Below are positions 25,311 to 32,406 of a stretch of DNA of 34,377 nucleotides, in pieces. Source of the stretch: Mucilaginibacter sp. (GTDB lineage Bacteria; Bacteroidota; Bacteroidia; Sphingobacteriales; Sphingobacteriaceae); assembly GCA_028287925.1 (NCBI GenBank), contig JAQBOS010000161.1:1-34377 (forward strand), given 5' to 3'. The position numbers were made by a program, and so were the translations under genes. Positions within the stretch are counted from its first letter, which is position 1; the number at the start of each line of letters is the position of its first letter. Below the pieces are notes generated by a model, which worked only from the letters and a program-made list of their open reading frames with translations, did no database searches and was not told where the DNA came from.

Positions 25311-25415
25311 TAAGGAAGTCTATTTGTATTAACATGAGTACCGGGTTTAATAATGGTAACTCAAAGTAAAAAGCAGAGTCCTTTCCGGCCTCTAAATATC
25401 GCCATCATATAAAAG

Positions 25416-25444
25416 AAAAAGCAACGCCGTTAGCGTTGCTTTTT
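25416..25444. terminator. Bidirectional intrinsic terminator
   Basis: AAAAAGCAACGC, loop CGTTA, GCGTTGCTTTTT: a perfect 12-bp stem with T-runs on both strands. It lies 31 bases past the stop of the DUF3078 gene on the minus strand and also ends transcription from the MutS-like gene. Confidence 0.88.
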
Positions 25445-25475
25445 AAATATAACAATCAGGTTATGTTAATCCTGC

Positions 25476-26369
25476 TTAAAACTTATAGGTTAAACCTACG
25501 CCAAAGATCTGCTTGGTTTGTAAAAGCGAGTGGTATTCATTAACACCATTTTTCATTTCGGGTATTTGTGCTTTTGGGTCATTTATAAGCTCAACACCTG
25601 CGTTTACGGTTACAAGCTTGTTTACCTTCATGAAAATATTAGCGGCGTAATCCACATAAATATCTCCCGGTTTTTTAAGATAGTTAGAGTACACTTTCAA
25701 AATATTTTCGAATGAAATATTTTCAACCAAGTTTACTTTGTAATAAGCATCTAATGATGCTCCGAATTCAAAAAGGCTCTTATCGCCCGGTGTAACCCCG
25801 TATGAACCGATTGATGAAAGCGAATCATTCTGTACAATAGTGATGCGGGCCGCCGCAGGTGAAAGGTTGATCCTGAAATTATCAGACCTTTTATAAGCAA
25901 AGCCCGGCCCGAATGTTAGGTAAGCAGGCGCAAACGGTGCAGATAATAAAGTTCTGTTACCATCGGCATCGTAATTATAGCCTTTTGTAAACTGGGTTTG
26001 AAAGTTAGCATAAAAAGTATACAACCAGTATTTTGATGCCTGGCGACCCAATAAGCTGTTTAGAATAATACGGTCGTCGTTTTTACGCCAGCCTGTTCCG
26101 TTCTGCTTGCTGATACCGTAGCCGGCTATAGCTTTGTTATCCCAACTCCATACGCCTTTTTTATAATTAAAATCATAATCAAGCACAATGTTGGCTGCTA
26201 CAGAATTTACACCACCGGCTGCCCAGTTTGAAAACGAGCTTTGGTTTATCAATAGTGTATTTTGCCCGTGAATGGTCCATACTTTTGTGGTGTCTTTTGG
26301 CGGCGCCGCCTGCGAATAGCCTGCAAGGCATATAAATAAAAATGCCGCGATAAGTAATGTTTGTTTCAT
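25476..26369 (-). CDS. DUF3078 family outer-membrane protein
   Basis: The 297-residue protein has a signal peptide (MKQTLLIAAFLFICLAGYSQ), then the DUF3078 opening WTIHGQNTLLINQSSFSNWA followed by AGGVNSVAANIVLDYDFNYK. The rest is alternating beta strands ending VGLTYKF with a terminal aromatic residue, as in outer-membrane barrels. Function is unknown. It is monocistronic with its own terminator. Confidence 0.87.
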   Translation of the reverse strand: MKQTLLIAAFLFICLAGYSQAAPPKDTTKVWTIHGQNTLLINQSSFSNWAAGGVNSVAANIVLDYDFNYKKGVWSWDNKAIAGYGISKQNGTGWRKNDDRIILNSLLGRQASKYWLYTFYANFQTQFTKGYNYDADGNRTLLSAPFAPAYLTFGPGFAYKRSDNFRINLSPAAARITIVQNDSLSSIGSYGVTPGDKSLFEFGASLDAYYKVNLVENISFENILKVYSNYLKKPGDIYVDYAANIFMKVNKLVTVNAGVELINDPKAQIPEMKNGVNEYHSLLQTKQIFGVGLTYKF

Positions 26370-26401
26370 AAGGGATCTGCTTTAAATAATTTATAAAGTC
26401 A

Positions 26402-26430
26402 CAAATTTATAAATTACTCTTAAATACAAA
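26402..26430 (-). promoter_or_regulatory. Possible promoter for the DUF3078 gene
   Basis: On the minus strand TAAATTTG (26409-26402) matches the -7 consensus, and TTTG at 26430-26427 could be the -33 box. The spacer of 17 bases is shorter than the usual 19-21. Confidence 0.4.
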
Positions 26431-26623
26431 ATGAAAATTTTTCCAGTCCATTTTTATTTACTTGAAATAACCTTTCAACTATTGATAAATTATTAACATA
26501 AACGATAAAAGTCATATATAAAATAGTCAATTTTAAAGCTTACGTATCTTATTCTTTACATGTACAATTATATTTTATTTAGTGAATAATTAGTTCTAAT
26601 TTTAACTCATAAACCTAAAATAA

Positions 26624-27994
26624 ATGTCACAAAACAAATTTTTCGCCAAAGGCGGAGATAAGGTAACTCCCGAAAATCTGGGTGAGGCTATTCAACAGGC
26701 TATTGAGATTGAAATTGCAACTATCCCTGTTTATCTTTATACTTATTATTCCATTAACCGCTCGCCGGATCAGGATGCTATAAGCGGCTCGCTTGTGCAA
26801 AAGCTGGTAGCCAAAGGTAAAACAGCCAAAGAAGCAAGCGCAATTGCCTTAGACCTATCGGCCGAGCTCATGGTGTTTTCAAACAAAGCGGGGGCTTTGA
26901 TCATGAGCGTTGCGATAGAGGAAATGCTGCACATGGCGCTGTCATCAAATCTTAAGCAGGCGCTTGCCGGGCTGCCTGAACTGGTTGGCAAATCGCCCAG
27001 CGTATGGCCTACCTGCCTGCCTGGTCACGTTCCTCCGTTTAATATTGACAGGGCCAAACTTTCACAGGAACAGCTGATGACCTTCCTGAAAATTGAAAGC
27101 CCCGATCCGCTGCATGATCCAAAACTACTCCAGGTAATTGAGTACACCACCATCGGGAAATTTTATGAAATGATTGTTGATTGTATCGATAATAACGATC
27201 TGCAATACAGAACGTTTTTACCGCAGCTGATAGAGGGTAAAGGTTATTATGCACAGAATAACATTGATACTGTTTATTACGATAAGGAACATAAACCCCA
27301 CTTTACCAACCAGGATGATAGTGGCGACCTGGTTTATATAAGAGATAAGGCATCGGCAAAAAAAGCCATAATGTGTATTGTTGAGCAGGGAGAAGGCAGC
27401 AAAGCCCCGGGTTTAAATCCTGATAACTCGGTTAATTGCAGCGCAGTAGTTCCCGGTGATTTTGACGACCTTTCAAAAAAAGAATTGTCGCACTTTGCAA
27501 AGTTTGTTGAGATCTATTGTACTTACAAAACTTTAAATGCCAGGTTCCAAAGCCTTGACATCGGGGTTAAAGATATTAACGATTATTTTGTGGTTAACGT
27601 AGCCAAAAATCCACTTACAAAGCATTATCCCGCCAACATAGCGCCAGTTTCCGAACTGCTCAACGCAGTTTACACCTATATATTTGTAATGGTTGAGGAT
27701 TGCTACCTGAAATCGGGAAATACACAGTGGGAGATCTTTATGTTTGGGATCCATAAATCTATGATCTTTATCCTAAATTCTATTTGCGGGGATATAATGA
27801 AGCTTACCTACACAGGGCCCGACGGGGAGGTTTATTCAGCTGCGCCAACATTTGAGGACTATCCGTTCGGTCTTTTATCAAGCCCAAAATCGCAAATGAT
27901 AGACCTGTTCAATGCCGCAGTAGCTGTTTATCCAACCATCAGCTACCTGGGGCAAAGGATCCAGGATCTGCCGGATGTTCCATTGCATAATTGA
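26624..27994 (+). CDS. Ferritin-like protein of the VioB (iminophenyl-pyruvate dimer synthase) type
   Basis: The 456-residue protein has the ferritin-like N-terminal domain: EAIQQAIEIEIATIPVYLYT with E28 and E30, then IEEMLHMALSSNLKQAL with an ExxH at 100-103 and a second ExxH (ELSH) at 287-290. These residues can form a two-metal centre. The family is known from the VioB and RebD part of bisindole biosynthesis, but stand-alone members have no proven reaction. It is followed after 52 bases by the Cys-rich gene, so the two are very likely cotranscribed. It is a candidate oxidase or modifying enzyme of the cluster (inference). Confidence 0.8.
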   Translation: MSQNKFFAKGGDKVTPENLGEAIQQAIEIEIATIPVYLYTYYSINRSPDQDAISGSLVQKLVAKGKTAKEASAIALDLSAELMVFSNKAGALIMSVAIEEMLHMALSSNLKQALAGLPELVGKSPSVWPTCLPGHVPPFNIDRAKLSQEQLMTFLKIESPDPLHDPKLLQVIEYTTIGKFYEMIVDCIDNNDLQYRTFLPQLIEGKGYYAQNNIDTVYYDKEHKPHFTNQDDSGDLVYIRDKASAKKAIMCIVEQGEGSKAPGLNPDNSVNCSAVVPGDFDDLSKKELSHFAKFVEIYCTYKTLNARFQSLDIGVKDINDYFVVNVAKNPLTKHYPANIAPVSELLNAVYTYIFVMVEDCYLKSGNTQWEIFMFGIHKSMIFILNSICGDIMKLTYTGPDGEVYSAAPTFEDYPFGLLSSPKSQMIDLFNAAVAVYPTISYLGQRIQDLPDVPLHN

Positions 27995-28046
27995 GGATGA
28001 ATTTTAAGCAAACCCATTTAATCATTATTAAAAAATTTAGCACATT

Positions 28047-28640
28047 ATGGCTATCATAAAATATACACCAAACCTATCCTTATGCGGCGGTTCAGCACCT
28101 GCGCCTTCTGCTGCTCCACAAACCTGTGCTCCGGCAAGCGCACCATCAATTGAATTGCATGTTTGTATGGGGTTAAACGCATGCAAAGGGCATGACCGTT
28201 ATGGAACAAACAACTGCGCAGGGACCGGTTATTGCGCCACTGCCGAACAGCACAATTGTCAAACGTTAAACAATTGCCGCGGACAAGGTGGTTGCGGGCT
28301 TTATGGCGATATAGAGCAGCAGGAAAATCCCGGTAATAATGAATGCGCATGGCAAGGCAGTTGTGCCGTACCCATCCAGGCTGAGCGCTTCAGAACCTTA
28401 GGCCCTGAAAGAGGTAAAAGCGTATGGCTCCAGGCCCGCAAGCTGTTTGTGCAAAGGATGCACAAAGCAAAAAGAAGCTATGGCGATTCACCTTTTAAAT
28501 GCGGACCTCCTCAAAACTGGCTGATCTCTGTGTTAGGATCGTATGATTCATGTGGTAACAGCGGCGATAAGGTTTGTTCGTTCGGGTTTAATGATCCTGA
28601 TGATCATGCAAAGAAACTTTGTGAAGGGGAGAAAGAATAA
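28047..28640 (+). CDS. Cys-rich protein with CX5C ladder, probable MNIO substrate (precursor)
   Basis: The 197-residue protein has 15 cysteines at 13, 27, 40, 46, 57, 63, 71, 77, 83, 100, 106, 152, 169, 177 and 192. Five CX5C intervals share the form C-x-x-x-[N/G]-x-C: CMGLNAC, CAGTGYC, CQTLNNC, CRGQGGC and CAWQGSC. Such NACKG and CRGQGG words recall bufferin-type MNIO substrates, a comparison from memory. Residues 14-35 are Ala/Pro/Ser-rich; there is no Sec signal peptide or lipobox, unlike bufferins. A basic helix (about 120-145) and a second Cys group follow. The MNIO gene starts 91 bases downstream. Modification of these cysteines is inferred from the context; direct evidence would need mass spectrometry. 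Confidence 0.75.
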   Translation: MAIIKYTPNLSLCGGSAPAPSAAPQTCAPASAPSIELHVCMGLNACKGHDRYGTNNCAGTGYCATAEQHNCQTLNNCRGQGGCGLYGDIEQQENPGNNECAWQGSCAVPIQAERFRTLGPERGKSVWLQARKLFVQRMHKAKRSYGDSPFKCGPPQNWLISVLGSYDSCGNSGDKVCSFGFNDPDDHAKKLCEGEKE

Positions 28641-28714
28641 TGTGCGGATGCGTGGATGTGCGGATGAAAGGATGATGTGCGGATTCCGGATGTGCAAATG
28701 TGCGGATGAAAGAG
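28641..28714. repeat. Second copy block of the 42-bp repeat, after the Cys-rich gene
   Basis: Begins at the first base after TAA: a partial unit (TGTGCGGATGCGTGGATGTG) then a full unit (GATGTGCGGATTCCGGATGT from 28673). It is the same family as 21098-21328 and separates the precursor and MNIO genes. Confidence 0.8.
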
Positions 28715-28731
28715 TATAAAATAAATTTTGG

Positions 28732-29676
28732 ATGATTGAACAACGGGAAAAATATAGTGATTTGATAAAAAGCTTGCCTAATCCCGGGCTTGGCCTGGGG
28801 TTAAGGAGCAAGCATTTTAACTACATCCTGGAAAATAATCCCGAAGTGGATTGGTTTGAGGTGATCTCTGAAAACTTTATGGATTCGGGTGGCAGGCCGC
28901 GTCATGTATTAAGGCAACTGGCAGAAAGATATCCGGTAGTAATGCATGGGGTATCTCTTTCTATCGGCAGTACTGATCCGTTAAATAAAGAATATCTAAC
29001 CAAATTGAAGCTGCTTGCCGAAGAGGTAAAACCGCTCTGGATCAGCGACCATTTATGCTGGACAGGGGTTAACAGCCTGAACACACACGATCTGTTACCG
29101 GTAGTTTTGAATGAAGAATCACTTAAACATATCTGTAATCGGATCAACCAGGTACAGGACTTTTTAGAGCGCCCTGTTGTTTTTGAAAATCCAAGCACTT
29201 ACTTAACCTTTAAGCAATCAACCATTCATGAATATGGCTTTTTGCGATACATGACAGAAGAAACGGGCTGCGGTTTACTGCTGGACGTAAATAATGTATA
29301 TGTATCCGGCTTTAATAATGATTTTGACCCGGTACATTATATCCATCAGTTACCTCATGACCGGATCGTACAAATGCATATAGCAGGTCACCAACATTGC
29401 GGTACACATATTATTGATACGCACGACAGACAGGTTGTAAAGGATGTTTGGAACCTTTTTAGCCTCGCCTGGCAATTGACCGGTGGGGTTGCCACCTTAT
29501 TGGAATGGGATGGCAATATTCCTGAATTTGATGTGTATCACAATGAACTGTTAAAGGCAAAGCAACACATGAGCAGTATTTTAGTGGTTGATCAGGTAAC
29601 TGAAACACAGGAACACGGTGAAGAAGCCGTATCAAATCCTGTTGATTTTTTGGTGAATGATGTTGTGGTTAATTAA
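28732..29676 (+). CDS. DUF692 multinuclear iron-dependent oxidase (MNIO), MbnB/BufB-like
   Basis: The 314-residue protein has the DUF692 TIM-barrel with its metal ligands visible: H72 (MHGVSLSIGS), D106/H107 (WISDHLCW), E152/N153 (ENPSTYL), D185/N187/N188 (LLLDVNNVYVS), H216/H220 (QMHIAGHQ), D229/H231 (IIDTHDR) and E258/D260 (LLEWDGN). Known members use two or three iron ions to convert cysteines of a peptide into oxazolone/thioamide or thiooxazole groups. Gene order (Cys-rich, MNIO, DUF2063) matches such pathways. The likely substrate is the protein encoded just upstream. Length and motifs are complete, so the enzyme looks active. Confidence 0.92.
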   Translation: MIEQREKYSDLIKSLPNPGLGLGLRSKHFNYILENNPEVDWFEVISENFMDSGGRPRHVLRQLAERYPVVMHGVSLSIGSTDPLNKEYLTKLKLLAEEVKPLWISDHLCWTGVNSLNTHDLLPVVLNEESLKHICNRINQVQDFLERPVVFENPSTYLTFKQSTIHEYGFLRYMTEETGCGLLLDVNNVYVSGFNNDFDPVHYIHQLPHDRIVQMHIAGHQHCGTHIIDTHDRQVVKDVWNLFSLAWQLTGGVATLLEWDGNIPEFDVYHNELLKAKQHMSSILVVDQVTETQEHGEEAVSNPVDFLVNDVVVN

Positions 29677-29688
29677 TTTAAACAGATA

Positions 29689-29779
29689 TGTCATTGAGCG
29701 CAGCAACCGCGAACTATACCTATCCCATTTGCCTCGCGAATATGCACAGTTCGCGATTGCTTCGTACCTCGCAATGACA
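29689..29779. repeat. Degenerate palindrome between the MNIO and DUF2063 genes
   Basis: TGTCATTG..AGCGCAGCAACCGCGAACT (29689-29715) pairs with AGTTCGCGATTGCTTCGTAC..CAATGACA (29748-29779). It belongs to the same family as 15857-15970. It leaves 26 bases before the next start. Confidence 0.75.
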
Positions 29780-29805
29780 AGCGTATAATTTGTTATCATA
29801 GTTCA

Positions 29806-30639
29806 ATGGAGTCAAACATTTTTTCCTTAAAACAATTACAAAACTGGATGCAGGGCATGCTGGTGCATCATGAGCCGTTAGAAAATGGAAATGCTGAAGT
29901 GCCAGTAATGGTTGAGCATGTTGTTAATTCATCAGAACGGTTAAGCGCTGTAAAGCACCTTGATATTTACCGGTATAGTTATATTGCCCGGCTACGGGCC
30001 TGCATGCAAAGCCAGTTTAGTGCTTTGGCTTATGCTTTGGGTAGTGAATTGTTTGAGCTATTTGCCGATCAGTACCTTGACACTTACCCATCCGAAAGCT
30101 ATACATTGAATACTCTCGGTGAAAAATTCCCGGCCTTTTTAGAGGAAACCCGGCTCGATGCCAGCCAGGAGGAAAAAGAAACCTGGCCCGATTTTATGAT
30201 AGAGCTGGCGGGTTTTGAATATGCACTATCGGTAATATTTGATGAACGGGCAAACGAAAATAATACTGTTACACCTAATAATACCCCCGACGAATTATTA
30301 AAGCCGGCGCCTGTATTGCACCTGTTTCATTATCAATACCCCATTTGTGATTATTACCTGGAGTTCAGCCAGGGAAAAGAGCCGGAATTACCATTCCCCG
30401 AAGAAAGTTATTGTGCGGTTACCCGCCATAATTATAAGCTTGGCTTATTTACCATAAGGGGTGCGCAATACTATTTTTTAAAAAGCATGCAGCAGGGCAA
30501 CACCGTTGAAAATGCTAAGAATGACCTGATTAAAACCTTCAATTTTGCCCGGATCGAACTGGATAAGATCTGGCCGGAATGGAAGAAAAGTTTTATTGAA
30601 GCTGGATTTTTTGTAGCCAAAAATGTAAAAGGGCCTTAA
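29806..30639 (+). CDS. DUF2063 protein, MNIO partner (BufC/HvfC type)
   Basis: The 277-residue protein has the DUF2063 N-terminal domain (SLKQLQNWMQGMLVHH, then HLDIYRYSYIARLRACMQSQ and FADQYLDTYPSESYTLNTLG). Its C-terminal half (HNYKLGLFTIRGAQYYFLKS) matches the part proposed to hold the substrate peptide in such partners. Proteins of this kind accompany DUF692 oxidases and are needed for full activity in the studied cases. It is the fourth gene of the operon. A 159-base spacer separates it from the tyrosinase. Confidence 0.87.
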   Translation: MESNIFSLKQLQNWMQGMLVHHEPLENGNAEVPVMVEHVVNSSERLSAVKHLDIYRYSYIARLRACMQSQFSALAYALGSELFELFADQYLDTYPSESYTLNTLGEKFPAFLEETRLDASQEEKETWPDFMIELAGFEYALSVIFDERANENNTVTPNNTPDELLKPAPVLHLFHYQYPICDYYLEFSQGKEPELPFPEESYCAVTRHNYKLGLFTIRGAQYYFLKSMQQGNTVENAKNDLIKTFNFARIELDKIWPEWKKSFIEAGFFVAKNVKGP

Positions 30640-30739
30640 AACAAGGTATATATCAGGGCCTGCGTTTAAAGATATAATTAACTCATATATTTTTGATAAT
30701 TAACATTTTATATGTTAACTTAGTTCTGTTATCTAACGA

Positions 30740-30747
30740 TAATTTTG
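30740..30747 (+). promoter_or_regulatory. Possible -7 box of a promoter for the tyrosinase gene
   Basis: TAATTTTG fits TAnnTTTG and lies 51 bases before the ATG. No good TTTG -33 box was found at the right distance, so the tyrosinase may instead be read from the operon upstream. Confidence 0.35.
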
Positions 30748-30798
30748 ATAACGGGGCAGGGCTCTTATTTAAATTTTTAAACCTAAATTATTATCACC

Positions 30799-32298
30799 AT
30801 GATCAAATCAATCAAACTCACGGGTATTGTATTAATTCTTTTTATTTGTGCTTGTCAAAACAACAGCAATAGCACTACTGCAACAAAACCTGCAGTTAGC
30901 GGCAGTACGAGGCACATCAGGAAAAGCCTTTATTCTAAAGATGTTCAACAAGATGCGGACGATCTAAAAAAGGCGCTGGCCATAATGCGCAAAATGGATT
31001 GCGATTCAACCAGCAGCTGGTATTACCAGGGGGCAATGCATTGGGTGCCTGACACCATTTTAAAAAATCCGTTTTGCTCAAGTTATACCACCGCTCCTAA
31101 AGACTTGAAAGAAGCCTGGGATAATTGCACACACACGCCATCAGGTGCAGAGCAAATCCATTTTTTGGTTTGGCACCGTCTTTATATTTATCATTTCGAA
31201 AAAATAATCAGAAAATTATCCGGCGATTCAAGTTTTAGCTTGCCTTACTGGGGTTATACCGATACCACCAATATAGCCCAGGCCCGTGTAATGCCTGTTG
31301 TATTTAGGGATACAACCGCCAGTTTATACGAAAAAGCACGGCTTGACAGCATAAATAATGGATACCCTATAAGAGGTAAAGCGGTTACTAAACTAAGCCT
31401 TACCAAACTGTTTAAAAACACAACTTATGCAGGTTTTAATAGTAATATGGATGCCGCTCCGCACGGTGCCATGCATAACTATATTGGCTATGGAAACGAC
31501 CCTACCGGTAAAGCGATGTTTAGCCCTATAAAACAAAAAATTGACGACGGCGGCGGATTAATGCAGGACGTTGCTACCGCTGCATTCGACCCTATTTTTT
31601 GGGTACATCATGCTAATATTGACAGGGTATGGCAACAATGGACAAACTCGCCAAATGGTAAAAAAGTAACGCTTGATGAGCTTAATTCAGCACCATGGGT
31701 TTATACCTTTTTTGATGAGAACGGCAAAAAGGTAGTGTATTCACATGAGGAAATTATAAAAATAATTTACAACATGGGTTATGATTATGATGATACAAAG
31801 GTTTCTGAAAAAAGCGGTTTGCCGGATGAGTCAAAGACTATTAACCTGATAGCTCAATTGCCACAGCACGTTATTTCATCGCAAAAGCCTAATGTTACCA
31901 TAACTAAAAGTGTTACTACATTTAAGGTTCAAAATAACCTTAACAAAGCATTACTGGCTGCAAAGGATACAAAAAAGCCTTTGTTTATGAAAGTTACAGT
32001 ATCATTTATTAAACCGCCTAAAGGCAGCTATGAAGTTTATCTGAATTTACCTGCTAAAGTTATACCAAGTGTTGAAGGCGATTATTTTGAAGGGTTTATG
32101 ACGTTTTTTGGAGCAGGCCATCACATGAAGGGAATGGCCAATATGCCAGGCGCGCGAATCACAAAATCTTTTACGTTTGAAATTACCGGCCGGGCGGATG
32201 CATTAACCAAACCCGAATTTAATATTGAGGTATTAAAATTTGGCGGCCTGCCACAGGAAGAAATCAAAGTGGAGAGCGTTATAATTTTCAGACAATAA
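30799..32298 (+). CDS. Tyrosinase-family copper oxidase, predicted lipoprotein
   Basis: The 499-residue protein begins with a lipoprotein signal (hydrophobic VLILFICAC, lipidated C19), so it should sit on the outside of a membrane. CuA-type histidines: H81 (GAMHWV), and H121 and H126 in EQIHFLVWHRLYIYHFE. CuB-type: H222/H226 (APHGAMHNYIG) and H270/H271 (FDPIFWVHHANIDRVWQQW). Both sites look intact. A beta-rich C-terminal domain (about 370-499) resembles that of plant polyphenol oxidases, where it shields the active site. It is expected to oxidise phenols with O2. The gene follows the MNIO operon on the same strand and ends at a strong terminator. Confidence 0.88.
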   Translation: MIKSIKLTGIVLILFICACQNNSNSTTATKPAVSGSTRHIRKSLYSKDVQQDADDLKKALAIMRKMDCDSTSSWYYQGAMHWVPDTILKNPFCSSYTTAPKDLKEAWDNCTHTPSGAEQIHFLVWHRLYIYHFEKIIRKLSGDSSFSLPYWGYTDTTNIAQARVMPVVFRDTTASLYEKARLDSINNGYPIRGKAVTKLSLTKLFKNTTYAGFNSNMDAAPHGAMHNYIGYGNDPTGKAMFSPIKQKIDDGGGLMQDVATAAFDPIFWVHHANIDRVWQQWTNSPNGKKVTLDELNSAPWVYTFFDENGKKVVYSHEEIIKIIYNMGYDYDDTKVSEKSGLPDESKTINLIAQLPQHVISSQKPNVTITKSVTTFKVQNNLNKALLAAKDTKKPLFMKVTVSFIKPPKGSYEVYLNLPAKVIPSVEGDYFEGFMTFFGAGHHMKGMANMPGARITKSFTFEITGRADALTKPEFNIEVLKFGGLPQEEIKVESVIIFRQ

Positions 32299-32337
32299 GA
32301 ATTATTTGAACTCTTTGTGGTCTCTCTGACTTCTAGG

Positions 32338-32380
32338 TGCCCTCTGTGTTAAAAAAATAGCCACAGAGGGCATCTTTTTA
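32338..32380 (+). terminator. Rho-independent terminator after the tyrosinase gene
   Basis: Arms 32338-32348 and 32362-32372 (TGCCCTCTGTG and complement) form a perfect 11-bp stem, and TCTTTTTAT follows. It closes the plus-strand transcript 40 bases after the stop. Confidence 0.9.
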
Positions 32381-32406
32381 TAGCTCTTTTATTTATTAAA
32401 TGCCCA

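Noticed and set aside
25101-25323. Calling the nested palindrome a transposon from the AAGTCTAT repeats
   Set aside because: The bases next to the two copies are not inverted repeats and an 8-base match can arise by chance, so it is listed only as a repeat.
28054-28350. Minus-strand frame opposite the Cys-rich gene
   Set aside because: The plus-strand frame has the regular CX5C pattern and fits the operon; the antisense frame has neither.
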